Assembly: GCA_016721465.1 (NCBI GenBank)
Contig: JADKIA010000031.1
Coordinates: 124,001-188,000 of the forward strand
From: Ideonella sp.
GTDB lineage: Bacteria > Pseudomonadota > Gammaproteobacteria > Burkholderiales > Burkholderiaceae_C
Reading direction: 5' to 3'
DNA: 64,000 nt
Under the pieces are notes generated by a model. It did not search any database. It worked only from the letters and a program-made list of their open reading frames with translations, and had not been told where the DNA came from. Position 1 is the first letter of the stretch. Each line of letters opens with the position of its first letter. The translations under genes were made by a program, and so were the position numbers. Shown one piece after another: positions 45,002 to 53,357 of this stretch.

Positions 45002-45054
45002 GTAAGCGCGCAATGAACCCCGTCCTTGAGCGAAGAGCCGCCGTCTGACAGGCT

Positions 45055-45084
45055 ACGTTCCCACGTAGCTGAACGTGGGAACGT
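45055..45084 (+). promoter_or_regulatory. 12-bp hairpin abutting the IS66 tnpA start
   Basis: ACGTTCCCACGT (45055-45066) and ACGTGGGAACGT (45073-45084) pair perfectly around a 6-base loop. The right arm holds the only ribosome-binding-like bases (GTGGGA) and ends one base before the ATG at 45086. It could mask tnpA translation in readthrough transcripts. Confidence 0.65.
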
Positions 45085-45085
45085 G

Positions 45086-45520
45086 ATGTCAGACGACATG
45101 GAAGACTTGGCCCGGCGACTCGTGGTCGGACGCAAGAGCGACGGCCGCAGCGTGTATGACGAGGCGGCCAAGGCCGAACTGGTGGCTGCATGCGGCCGCC
45201 CCGGCGCGTCGGTGTCGCGGCTGGCACGCGAGTGCGGGATCAACGCGAACCAGCTCAGCCGCTGGATACGCGAGCACAGCCAGCGTCGGCAGCGTGCCGT
45301 TGCCGTGTCGCCGCCGCAGGGCCCGGCATTCGTTGCGGTGTCGGTCCAGGCCGCGGCGCCGACGATGCCGGGCGACAGCCCGCCGGCCGTGGGCATGAAC
45401 TTGCAGGCGCGACTGCCCAACGGTGTGGTGTTCGACCTGCGCGATTGCGATCTGCACCAGGCCGGCGTCGTGATCGAGGCGCTCGGGAGGCTGCGGTGTT
45501 CCGCTTGGACGAAACCCTGA
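45086..45520 (+). CDS. tnpA: IS66 accessory protein TnpA
   Basis: This is the first IS66 gene, 144 residues, with a helix-turn-helix (GASVSRLARECGINANQLSRWI). The region before the ATG at 45086 could extend the frame to 45026, but the conserved start and the hairpin just before 45086 favour the shorter form. It overlaps tnpB by 25 bp. It is needed with TnpB and TnpC for IS66 transposition; its exact part is not settled. Confidence 0.9.
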   Translation: MSDDMEDLARRLVVGRKSDGRSVYDEAAKAELVAACGRPGASVSRLARECGINANQLSRWIREHSQRRQRAVAVSPPQGPAFVAVSVQAAAPTMPGDSPPAVGMNLQARLPNGVVFDLRDCDLHQAGVVIEALGRLRCSAWTKP

Positions 45521-45846
45521 AGGTCTACCTGCACCGCGAGCCGATCGACTTCCGGCTGAACATCAACGGCCTGGCACTGCTGGTAGAGAAGGCGCTGGGC
45601 CTGGATCCGTTTGCGCCGTGCGCCTACGTGTTCAGCAACCGCCGGCGCAACCGCGTGAAGATCCTCGGCTGGGACCGCAACGGCTACTGGTTGCTGCTCA
45701 AGCGCCTGGAGCAGGACCGCTTCATCTGGCCGGCGGCCGATGTCGTGCCGACCTTGACGGTGGAGCAACTGCACTGGCTGCTGGAGGGCATCGACATCGC
45801 CGTCGTGCAGCGCCATCCCCAGCGGATCTACGAGCGCGTGGCCTGA
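45496..45846 (+). CDS. tnpB: IS66 accessory protein TnpB
   Basis: This is the second IS66 gene, 116 residues, GTG start at 45496 within tnpA. FRLDETLKVYLHREPIDFR, YVFSNRRRNRVKILGWDRNGYWLLLKRLE and HWLLEGIDI match the short IS66 Orf2 family. The overlap with tnpA implies translational coupling. Confidence 0.93.
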   Translation: MFRLDETLKVYLHREPIDFRLNINGLALLVEKALGLDPFAPCAYVFSNRRRNRVKILGWDRNGYWLLLKRLEQDRFIWPAADVVPTLTVEQLHWLLEGIDIAVVQRHPQRIYERVA

Positions 45847-45975
45847 GCAGGTAGCCTGACCCCGTCGCGCCAAACGCGACCACTGTATGACTTGGTTGCG
45901 CGAGCTCGGCATTGTTACGGAAGGATGCGAGGATCGGGCGCACATCGGCAGGCGCGATAAAGAGAATGCGCGCCG

Positions 45976-47565
45976 ATGGTTCACATGCCCGAAGCCCAAG
46001 AGATCGAAGCGCTGAAGAAGGCGTTGGCGTTGGCGCACGGCGAGCTTCGCGTGCTGCGCACCGAGCGCGACCTGCTCAAGGAACAGCTCAACCGCTTCAA
46101 GCGCCAGCTCTTCGATGCCAAGAGCGAAGTCAGCGCCGCGCACCAGAAGGACCTGTTCTTCAACGAAGCCGAGGTCGAGGGCGCGCAAGCCCAGCCTGCC
46201 GCCGCCGAGACCGAAGACGAAAAGATCGAGGTGCCGGCGCACCAACGTGGCAAGACCGGCACCAAACGCGGCCGCAAGCCGCTGGACCCGGCCCTGCCAC
46301 GCGATGTGCGGCGCCACGAACTGCCTGAAGACGAGCGCGTGTGCCCGCACGACGGCGCGGCTCTGCGCGAGATCGGCGTGGAAGTCAGCGAGCAAGTGGA
46401 TGTCATCCCGCAGCAGGTGCGCGTGATCCGCCATGAGCGGGTGAAGTACGCGTGCCCGTGCTGCGACGGTGGCCTGCGCCTGGCTCCGAAGCCGCCGCAG
46501 GTCATCCCCAAGGGCCTGCTCAGCGAGGCGGCGCTGGCCTGGGTGATCACATCGAAGTACCTGGATGGGCTGCCGCTGTACCGGCAGGCCGCATTGCTGG
46601 GCCGCTTCGGTGGCACGGATCTGTCGCGCAACACGCTGGCCGCCAGCGTCGTGCGGGTAGGCCAGGCGACGCAACCGGTGATCAACCTGCTGCGCGACGC
46701 GCTACTGGACTCGTTCATCGTTCACGGCGACGAAACCGAGGTGCAGGTGCTCAAGGAACCGGGACGAAAAGCCCAGGCCAAGAGCTACATGTGGGTGCAG
46801 ATGACCCAGGCCAGCGGCGAGGACGGCACCGGGCCGCCGATCCGGCTGTTCGGCTACTCACCCAGCCGCAGCACGCACGCGGCCAGGACACTGTATGAGG
46901 GCATTCGGCCGGGCGGCGCGTTGATGAGCGACGGCTACGAGCCTTATGCAGCCATTGCCGAGCAGCACCGGCTGGTGCACCTGGGCTGCTGGGCGCACTG
47001 CCGCCGGTACTTCCACGAGGCCTTGCAGGCGCTGCCCAAGGACAAGCGCGGGCCGGAGCAATTGCCGGCGCGCTTCATCGAGCTGATCGGCCGGCTGTAC
47101 AAAGTCGAGGCCGACGCTCGCCGCGACGACCTCGATGCCCATGCACTGCAGCAGCAGCGCACGCGGCACAGCAAACCGGTGCTCGAGCAGATCGAGGCCC
47201 TGGCGCTGCAGCATCTGCATGGCGTGCTGCCGGGTAGCCTGCTGGGCAAGGCACTGCACTACCTCACCGCGCAATGGCCCAAGCTCGTTCGCTACGCCGA
47301 TGACGGACGCTACCCGATCGACAACAACGCCTGCGAAAACGCGATCCGCCCCTTCGTCGTCGGAAGACGGAACTGGTTGTTCGCCGACACGGTAGGCGGC
47401 GCCAACGCCAGCGCGAACCTGTACTCGCTGCTGCAGACATGCGTAGCCAACGGCATCGACGGCTACCGCTACCTCAGTGCGTTGCTGGTTGCGTTGCCCA
47501 GGGCCAAGACCGTCGAAGACTACGAGGCCCTGCTGCCCTGGCGCCTTGCCGCGGCTGATCGCTGA
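45976..47565 (+). CDS. tnpC: IS66 transposase TnpC (DDE)
   Basis: This is the IS66 transposase, 529 residues. An N-terminal coiled coil (LKKALALAHGELRVLRTERD) leads to a zinc-finger-like CPCCDGGLRL. The DDE core has Asp in FIVHGDETEVQVL, Asp in ALMSDGYEPY and Glu in IDNNACENAIRPF. It has no frameshift and ends 47 bases before the right end of the element. It starts 129 bases after tnpB. Confidence 0.95.
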   Translation: MVHMPEAQEIEALKKALALAHGELRVLRTERDLLKEQLNRFKRQLFDAKSEVSAAHQKDLFFNEAEVEGAQAQPAAAETEDEKIEVPAHQRGKTGTKRGRKPLDPALPRDVRRHELPEDERVCPHDGAALREIGVEVSEQVDVIPQQVRVIRHERVKYACPCCDGGLRLAPKPPQVIPKGLLSEAALAWVITSKYLDGLPLYRQAALLGRFGGTDLSRNTLAASVVRVGQATQPVINLLRDALLDSFIVHGDETEVQVLKEPGRKAQAKSYMWVQMTQASGEDGTGPPIRLFGYSPSRSTHAARTLYEGIRPGGALMSDGYEPYAAIAEQHRLVHLGCWAHCRRYFHEALQALPKDKRGPEQLPARFIELIGRLYKVEADARRDDLDAHALQQQRTRHSKPVLEQIEALALQHLHGVLPGSLLGKALHYLTAQWPKLVRYADDGRYPIDNNACENAIRPFVVGRRNWLFADTVGGANASANLYSLLQTCVANGIDGYRYLSALLVALPRAKTVEDYEALLPWRLAAADR

Positions 47566-47612
47566 TCAACAACCGGCGCACGGCGCAAGGACGCGGTTGA
47601 TTGACCGCTTAC

Positions 47613-47620
47613 GATGTCGG
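47613..47620. repeat. Target-site duplication of IS66, right copy
   Basis: GATGTCGG, identical to 44994-45001. Removing the element joins TCGCTCGATGTCGG to GCCCTACGATGC. Confidence 0.95.
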
Positions 47621-47929
47621 GCCCTACGATGCACACCTCGACGCGTTGGCTCACCGCATCGTCGCTCGCGCGGCCGCGGCGGCGCTTCAGAGGTAGCGCG
47701 TGCTGGCCCGCAAGTTCGCTTCGCCATGCTCCAAGGTGGCAGTCTGCAACGCCGCAATAAACATCGGACACCTCATGCCGACTTGGACTTCTTGGGGGTG
47801 AGCAATGCGCGGGCGGACCGCATGGTTTGCGTGCGAATGTTGGCGATGGCGACGTGCTGAGCAATGCGATGGCGGCCAGAGGACGTTGCCGATCGCCGAA
47901 GATCCGCGGTCCTCTGTTCGGGCGAACTG
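47621..47929. other. Unassigned DNA between IS66 and the IS481 remnant
   Basis: No gene could be supported. Short open stretches exist in several frames, none with recognisable motifs. It is probably old target or remnant IS DNA. Confidence 0.4.
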
Positions 47930-48170
47930 GGCATCAGTCAAGAGTTTGCTAGGGCGTATAGGCTGCAGACGAACAGCAAGGCCGAGCGCTTCATCCAGTC
48001 AGCCCTGCGGGAGTGGGCCTATGGATGGACCTACCAGAACTCCGCACAACGAACCTAGACGCTGGCCCACTGGCAGCATCACTACAACTGGCACCGTCCT
48101 CACAGCGGCATCAGCGGCAAGCCCCCCATGTCCAAGCTCAGCCACTCAAAGCACAACCGCTTGGCGCTCA
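47930..48170 (+). pseudogene. IS481-type transposase C-terminal remnant
   Basis: The plus frame reads GISQEFARAYRLQTNSKAERFIQ, ALREWAYGWTYQNSAQRT, a TAG stop at 48056, then continues in the same frame with HWQHHYNWHRPHSGISGKPPMSKL. This is the end of an IS481/IS3-like DDE transposase, including the catalytic Glu (KAERF). The 5' two thirds is missing and the frame has a stop, so it is dead. Confidence 0.85.
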
Positions 48171-48201
48171 TAGCGATCCAAGTTCAAGCGCAGGTGTCGA
48201 C

Positions 48202-48902
48202 TCAAGCGCTCACGGATGCAGCTGCTGGTAGCCCTACACAGGCAAATCGCTCATATTTCATGTCGTCGAGCCTACCGCCAAGCAACTTGTTCAGCAACGC
48301 TGCCTTCCACGGAAGCGGTGTACCAAATATGCCCTCAATTCGAGCCGTATGAAAGCCTGCCTCCAGGAATAGGCGACTGATACTTGTCATCGTGAAAAAT
48401 CGAAGGTGAGTTCGATCAAGGACTCCCCATTTTTCATATTCCCATTCGCCTTCAAGAAAATATCTCTTGAATACTGGAAAGTGACGTACATTGGGTATGG
48501 AGCATACGACGGCACCGTCAGGTTTCAGTATGTTCGGATTTGACGCAGCACTGCCCATGGATCTACGAGGTGTTCAAGCACATCGTTGCAGACGATACAG
48601 TCGATGCTTGAGACAGAGAGTGAGGCCAATGCGACCTCTACGGACTGCTCGATCACCACGTCGAGACACTTGCGGGCCTCCTGCGCCGATTGCGGGTGTA
48701 TCTCGATTCCGGTGACGTGAGCACCGACTATGTGCTCGCGCAAGAGCGCGCCGAAGGCACCAGCGCCACATCCAAGCTCCACGAAGACTCGTGCATTGGA
48801 TGGAATGAACGGCAGCATTTCTCTGCGTTGTGCTTGGTAGTAGGACGCGTCGGGTGCATCCGTTGTATGCGACGGGCTCGAACCAGTGGGTGATGGTGAC
48901 AT
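48202..48902 (-). CDS. Class I SAM-dependent methyltransferase (one frameshift)
   Basis: On the minus strand, 48902-48530 gives VFVELGCGAGAFGALLREH, VTGIEIHPQSAQEARKCLD and CIVCNDVLEHLVDPWAVLRQI. The rest continues in another frame as ILKPDGAVVCSIPNVRHFPVFKRYF, LDRTHLRFFT and LFLEAGFHTARIEGIFG. Total length is one base short of whole codons, so one missing base near 48530-48540 explains it. The domain order matches Methyltransf_23 proteins near O-antigen loci. The C-terminus lies close to the IS481 remnant. Confidence 0.84.
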
Positions 48903-49130
48903 CTGAGACTTATGATTTCGGGTGATAGGTAAAACACATGGCGACGCTCAATGCACCAATGCCGTTGTTCTGGGTTGCACATTGCTTGTCAGCATTGACG
49001 GTTGTTGAGCACTCTGACGTCGGCTATTCCGAACGCGCTACTCCGTGGGACAGACAACTCCTCAACTCCAAAACTTTGCGCGCAAGCCGCTTCGGGCGGC
49101 GAATGTGGGTCCGGGTATTGGGGCGCGCCT

Positions 49131-49817
49131 TTAGCGCATGCTCGCGGAGGCTGCAGGTGACGAGGCTGCGGGCTCGGCCGACGAGACCGGTCGATCGGCC
49201 CACTTGCCGGCCTTCACCAGCGCGTCACGCAGCTCGGTGCGCGGGAAGCCCATTTCCTCGGCCAAATGCGCTTGTTTCAGTGCAAGTTCGAACTCGTTCA
49301 TCTCCAGATAAACCAGACCGATGTTGTATTGGGTGAACGGATTCGACGCGGCCAGCTGCTCTGTGCGGGCCAATTGAGCCTTGGCCTGATCCTTCTTGCC
49401 GATCTTGGCCAGATAGCCGGCGTAGATCATGCGAGCGACGGCGTCGTCACCTTTGAAGCGCACCGCGCGCTCCAGCCAGCATTCGACCGTGTAGTTCATG
49501 CCCTGGGGTTTGGTGGTCTTTTCGCGATCACCCAGACGGATGGTGGACAGCAAGGCACGGTGGTGGTTGGGAAAGGCGCGCAGCGTGTAGTCGATGTCGC
49601 CACCCGGCGTCGAAGATGTCATGCCCTTGGCCAACACTTCGACAACAGCCTTGAAATGGTTGTCCTCCACGACGGCCAGGCGGCCCTGCGGGTTGCGGTA
49701 GTCAAAGGGGCCATAAGAGTTCGCCAGTTCGCCACAGCTCAGGTCCTGAGCGAAGGCCGGGCTGGCCACATTGCCTGCCATGACCAACATGGCCATCGAG
49801 ATGAGCTTGATCGGCAT
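49131..49817 (-). CDS. Secreted TPR-repeat protein
   Basis: This is a 228-residue exported protein: MPIKLISMAMLVMAGNVASPAFAQ is a signal peptide with cleavage after AFA, and AAGGAG precedes the start. The mature protein begins DLSCGELANSYGPFDYRNP, and TPR-like helices follow (ARMIYAGYLAKIGKKDQAKAQ, FTQYNIGLVYLEMNEFELALKQAHLAEEMG). Similar small periplasmic TPR proteins occur in Burkholderiales; the function is not known. It is divergent from the DPM1-like gene, with 501 bp between. Confidence 0.82.
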   Translation of the reverse strand: MPIKLISMAMLVMAGNVASPAFAQDLSCGELANSYGPFDYRNPQGRLAVVEDNHFKAVVEVLAKGMTSSTPGGDIDYTLRAFPNHHRALLSTIRLGDREKTTKPQGMNYTVECWLERAVRFKGDDAVARMIYAGYLAKIGKKDQAKAQLARTEQLAASNPFTQYNIGLVYLEMNEFELALKQAHLAEEMGFPRTELRDALVKAGKWADRPVSSAEPAASSPAASASMR

Positions 49818-50318
49818 TCAGTTTCACTCCTTGCCCTTGCTGTGCCCAGGATGCCCGGAGGCAACGCCCTGCAATGCACAGAGTGAATCGACCCCGAAGG
49901 TACGTGGATGGTCAATGGGTCGGCGGATTGGCAGATGTCCACGGGCATGAATGCGATCAATTGAAACACGTCTCGTGAAGTTTGCCCGCCAGAAGTCTGT
50001 GAAGAAATTGCCAGGGCATTGGCTGTGCATCGCGCTCGGCCTGCGACCGGGTCGAGATCGCCGACTCCTGCGGGAACATTTCGACATCAGCTGCCAAATA
50101 GTGCTTGCAACCCCGTTGCCGCGGGTGACCGGGTCGTTCTGTTGCTGCGCTATGCTCAATCTCGTCGTCGCCGGCACGCTTGCCATGCTGCAGTGCCAGG
50201 TCGTCGATGCCGGGTGGGCATCGCTTCAACGGCGCGTCTTCCAGCATGAGCGGGCCCATTTCTGCAAGGATCGAGTGGGCCTTCAATTCTCCTCAGCGCC
50301 TGAAATTGGCCCACCCAG
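49818..50318. other. 501-bp intergenic region with unsupported small ORFs
   Basis: This lies between divergent genes. Two overlapping open frames exist (plus 49951-50334; minus 49957-50286), but neither has recognisable motifs, and I would not call either without expression data. No clear promoter box was found. Confidence 0.4.
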
Positions 50319-51482
50319 ATGCCGCCAGATTTGATTCAAGCAATGCATGAGCGAGCCGCACCGGCTTTGACCTCAGGTCAAGGGGCTGCGGGCGCAGAGC
50401 TCTCAATTGTCGTCCCCACATTCAAAGAGAAGGACAACGTCGGCGAGCTGGTGAAACGCCTGGAGGTCACGCTTCAAGGCGTGGCCTGGGAGGTGATCTT
50501 CGTCGACGACGACTCCCCCGATGGCACGGCCGATACGGTTCGGGCCCTGGCCGCCACAAATCCCCGGGTGCGCTGTGTTCAACGCATCGACCGGCGCGGC
50601 CTTTCATCAGCCTGCGTCGAAGGCATGTTGTCCAGCAGTGCCCCGTACGTGGCGGTGATGGACGCCGACCTGCAGCACGACGAGGGCATCCTGCCGGCCA
50701 TGCTGGCTTCGCTGAAGCAGGAGGACCTGGACATCGTTGTCGGCAGCAGGTACGTGGACGGCGGGGGGCTGGGGCAGTGGGATGAGAGCCGGGCGGCAAT
50801 CAGTCGCTTTGCCACCAGGCTCAGCCACATGGTGGTTCCGCCCGAGCTCAAGGATCCGATGAGCGGGTTCTTCATGCTGCGCCGGGAGGTGTTGCACCAG
50901 TGCGTGCGTCGGCTGTCGGCGCTGGGCTTCAAGATCCTGGTGGACTTCTTTGCCTCGAGCGAGCAACCGCTCCGATTCAAGGAGCTGCCCTACACCTTCC
51001 GAAACCGCATTGCCGGCGAAAGCAAGCTCGACAACCAGGTCGCTTGGGACTATGGGATGCTGTTGCTGGACAAGATGATCGGGCACATCGTGCCGGCGCG
51101 CTTTGTGGCCTTTGCGCTCATCGGCGGGTTTGGCGTGCTGGTGCACATGGCCGTTCTGACAGCCTTGTACAAGGGCGGCTGGCTCAGCTTTGCCAGCGGG
51201 CAGGCCAGCGCCACAACGGTGGCCATGGTGTTCAACTTCGCGTTCAATAACATCATCACCTATCGCGATCAGCAGCTCAAGGGGCTGGCTTGGCTGCGTG
51301 GCCTGATCTCGTTCATGCTGGTGTGCAGCGTGGGCGCGATCGCCAACGTGGGAGTGGCCAACTACCTGTTTGACCGCGATGGCGGTTGGGTGGCGTCGGC
51401 CCTGGCGGGCATTGTGTTGGGTGCTGTGTGGAACTATGCCGTCACCTCGGTGTACACCTGGGGCAAGGGCAAGAAGACGTGA
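50319..51482 (+). CDS. DPM1-like GT2 glycosyltransferase with C-terminal GtrA domain
   Basis: This is a polyprenyl-phosphate sugar synthase of 387 residues. Residues about 28-245 are GT2: LSIVVPTFKEKDNVGELV, VIFVDDDSPDGTADTV, YVAVMDADLQHDEGILPAML, VGSRYVDGG and LKDPMSGFFMLRREV. From about 263 on, four hydrophobic segments match GtrA (ALIGGFGVLVHMAVLTALY, NFAFNNIITYRDQQLKG). It likely makes a lipid-linked sugar donor for the GT39-like enzyme that follows 7 bases later. The start could also be ATG 50343. Confidence 0.92.
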   Translation: MPPDLIQAMHERAAPALTSGQGAAGAELSIVVPTFKEKDNVGELVKRLEVTLQGVAWEVIFVDDDSPDGTADTVRALAATNPRVRCVQRIDRRGLSSACVEGMLSSSAPYVAVMDADLQHDEGILPAMLASLKQEDLDIVVGSRYVDGGGLGQWDESRAAISRFATRLSHMVVPPELKDPMSGFFMLRREVLHQCVRRLSALGFKILVDFFASSEQPLRFKELPYTFRNRIAGESKLDNQVAWDYGMLLLDKMIGHIVPARFVAFALIGGFGVLVHMAVLTALYKGGWLSFASGQASATTVAMVFNFAFNNIITYRDQQLKGLAWLRGLISFMLVCSVGAIANVGVANYLFDRDGGWVASALAGIVLGAVWNYAVTSVYTWGKGKKT

Positions 51483-51489
51483 CTGCGTC

Positions 51490-52983
51490 GTGACAGGTAC
51501 AAGTTCGGCTTTGTCGTCGGTGCGTGGCATGCGCTGGCCGGCTGCGCGTGGGTCGGAGCTGGCCATTCCGAGCACGCGGATCGAGCAGTTTGTGCTGGTC
51601 GTGTTGATCGGACTGGGCCTGGCCGCGCGCTTCTACCATGCCAGCTATGACTTCGATGGCGACGAGATCTTTTCGGTCGAATTGGCAAGCAGGCGATTCA
51701 CGGAGGTGATCACTCGGTCCCTTGCGGACCGGCCGCACCCGCCTTTGCACAACATCCTTCTGCATTTCTGGATCCAGGTGTTCGGTGCCTCCGAGATGGC
51801 GGTGCGCTCCATGGGCGTGCTGTGTTCCGGGCTGTTCCTCCTGGTTGCCCACCAGCTGCTGCGCCGATTCGTGGCGTCGTGGATGGCGCTGGGCTTGCTG
51901 GGCATCCTGGCGCTGAGCCCGCTGTTCGTCTACTACGGACAGCAGGTGCGCCCCTATACCCTGGTGGCATTGTTTGCTGCGGCCAACCTGCTGGCGTTCT
52001 GCAAGGCGATGGACGAACCGACAAACTGGCGCCGTCTGGGCGCCTGGGCGCTGACTTGTGCGCTGCTGGTCTATACCCAGTACCTTGGTGTTCTTCAAAT
52101 CGGTCTGGAGGTGGGCCTGGCCATCGTCTGCTGGCGCGGTCAGGCGCTGCGACTGGCCATGCTGGCCCTTGCCGGCTGTTTGACCCTGGCGCCATGGTTC
52201 GTCGTGGCAATGGGTCCGGCGGTGGCGGCAGGCCGCGATCCGCTCACCCACATCGGTTGGATCAGCAAGCCACCCGCCCTGGCGCTGTCCTGGATGTTCA
52301 TGTCCATCTTCGGGTCGCCGCCTGATCTGCAGACCCGGTGGCTGCTCCTCCTGCTGTGTGCGTTGGGCGGGGCCTACCTGATTTCATTGGCCCGACGCAG
52401 ATGCATACCGGCCGAGCATGCTTTGCTGTTGCTGGTCGGCATTGCGCTGCCGGTTGCGGTCTTCCTGTTGTCGGTGTGGGGACCGAAGCCGATCTTCGCA
52501 TCGCGCCAACTGCTCGGGCCGGCGCTCGCGTTCGTGGCGGTGGTTGGGTTGGCGATCGCCACGTTGCCAACCGCGTTCGGCGTCGCGATGATGGCCGCCT
52601 TGCTGGTCTGGACGGCTGCCTCGTTGCCCGAGGCATTTCCCGAGAACACCAAGCCGCCCTGGCGGACCATCACAGCGCGACTGGCAGAGTCGCGTGGATC
52701 GATGCCGGTCGTGGCCAGCGAGGGGTGGGCGCGGGATCCAGTCGACCACTATGCAAGGGCAGGCCTGGTGACCATGCTGGACGACCTGACCGGCAAGCAA
52801 CGAAGTGGTGCGTTCTTGTTCGTCTGCCGGGTTGCCAAATGCGCTTCGATGGAAACGCCCGAGTTCGCGCCTCGGCAGAGGATCTTGACAGACTGGGTTT
52901 GGGGTCGGGAAGGCATTCGGGCCAAGAGCGACAAGGTCGTGCTGTACGAGGTGATGCCTCAACTCGATCGAGGCACGAACTGA
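51490..52983 (+). CDS. GT39/ArnT-like membrane glycosyltransferase
   Basis: This is a polytopic GT-C type enzyme, 497 residues from GTG 51490 (or 484 from ATG 51529). ASYDFDGDEIFSVELASRR holds the acidic motif of the first periplasmic loop; HPPLHNILLHFWIQVFG and SPLFVYYGQQVRPYTLVALFA are characteristic. The last 110 residues form a soluble periplasmic part. The preceding DPM1-like gene should supply its polyprenyl-phosphate sugar donor, so it probably glycosylates the polymer, lipid or protein on the periplasmic side. Confidence 0.85.
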   Translation: MTGTSSALSSVRGMRWPAARGSELAIPSTRIEQFVLVVLIGLGLAARFYHASYDFDGDEIFSVELASRRFTEVITRSLADRPHPPLHNILLHFWIQVFGASEMAVRSMGVLCSGLFLLVAHQLLRRFVASWMALGLLGILALSPLFVYYGQQVRPYTLVALFAAANLLAFCKAMDEPTNWRRLGAWALTCALLVYTQYLGVLQIGLEVGLAIVCWRGQALRLAMLALAGCLTLAPWFVVAMGPAVAAGRDPLTHIGWISKPPALALSWMFMSIFGSPPDLQTRWLLLLLCALGGAYLISLARRRCIPAEHALLLLVGIALPVAVFLLSVWGPKPIFASRQLLGPALAFVAVVGLAIATLPTAFGVAMMAALLVWTAASLPEAFPENTKPPWRTITARLAESRGSMPVVASEGWARDPVDHYARAGLVTMLDDLTGKQRSGAFLFVCRVAKCASMETPEFAPRQRILTDWVWGREGIRAKSDKVVLYEVMPQLDRGTN

Positions 52984-53074
52984 GGCTGAACATTGCATGC
53001 CGTCGTGATGGTGACCAAGAATTTCGAATTGCACCAATCGAGACGATCGCGGACGGATACCGGCTCACGCTGTC

Positions 53075-53338
53075 ATGGAGCATCAATTGAACACTGAACA
53101 AGACCTGTTGGCACTGGTTGACGAGACCCTGAACCTGGGTGGGCGATCTGCCGCGTTCAAAGCACAGACGCCACTGCTCGGCGCCGTGCCCGAGCTCGAC
53201 TCCATGGGCGTGGTTGCGCTGATCACGGCCTTCGAGGACCGGTTGGGGCTGACCATTGACGACGACGAGATCGATGGCGCGGTCTTCGAAACCTGGGGAA
53301 CGCTGCTCGACTTCTTGCGCGGCAAGTTGGCGGCTTGA
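53075..53338 (+). CDS. Acyl carrier protein
   Basis: This is a small acidic ACP-like protein, 87 residues (ATG 53075; TTG 53087 is an alternative). The phosphopantetheine site is PELDSMGVVALITAFEDRLG (Ser in DSM). It ends with GTLLDFLRGKLAA. ACPs of this kind occur in XrtA loci, often with acyl-CoA ligase. No ligase of that type lies next to it here; the only ANL enzyme is at 31888. It is convergent with the GT4 gene. Confidence 0.9.
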   Translation: MEHQLNTEQDLLALVDETLNLGGRSAAFKAQTPLLGAVPELDSMGVVALITAFEDRLGLTIDDDEIDGAVFETWGTLLDFLRGKLAA

Positions 53339-53357
53339 GCCTGGCGCTGCTGGCTCG

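Larger units (their letters stand above)
45002..47612 (+). mobile_element. Complete IS66-family insertion sequence (2611 bp) with 8-bp target duplication
   Basis: The element begins GTAAGCG at 45002 and ends CGCTTAC at 47612. The terminal 27 bases (45002-45028 and 47586-47612) match as inverted repeats at 23 of 27 positions. GATGTCGG occurs immediately outside both ends (44994-45001 and 47613-47620), the 8-bp duplication usual for IS66. It carries tnpA, tnpB and tnpC, all intact. Intact genes and exact duplication suggest recent, possibly active, insertion. Confidence 0.96.

Noticed and set aside
49951..50334. Open frames on both strands between the TPR and DPM1-like genes
   Set aside because: Neither has motifs, a convincing start or a plausible composition; each overlaps the other almost fully.
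52986..53090. Small peptide (LNIACRRDGDQEFRIAPIE and so on) between the GT39-like gene and the ACP
   Set aside because: Looks protein-like, but it has only a CTG start, no ribosome site, and overlaps the ACP start. It could be the tail of a longer GT39 protein after a frameshift; not enough evidence.
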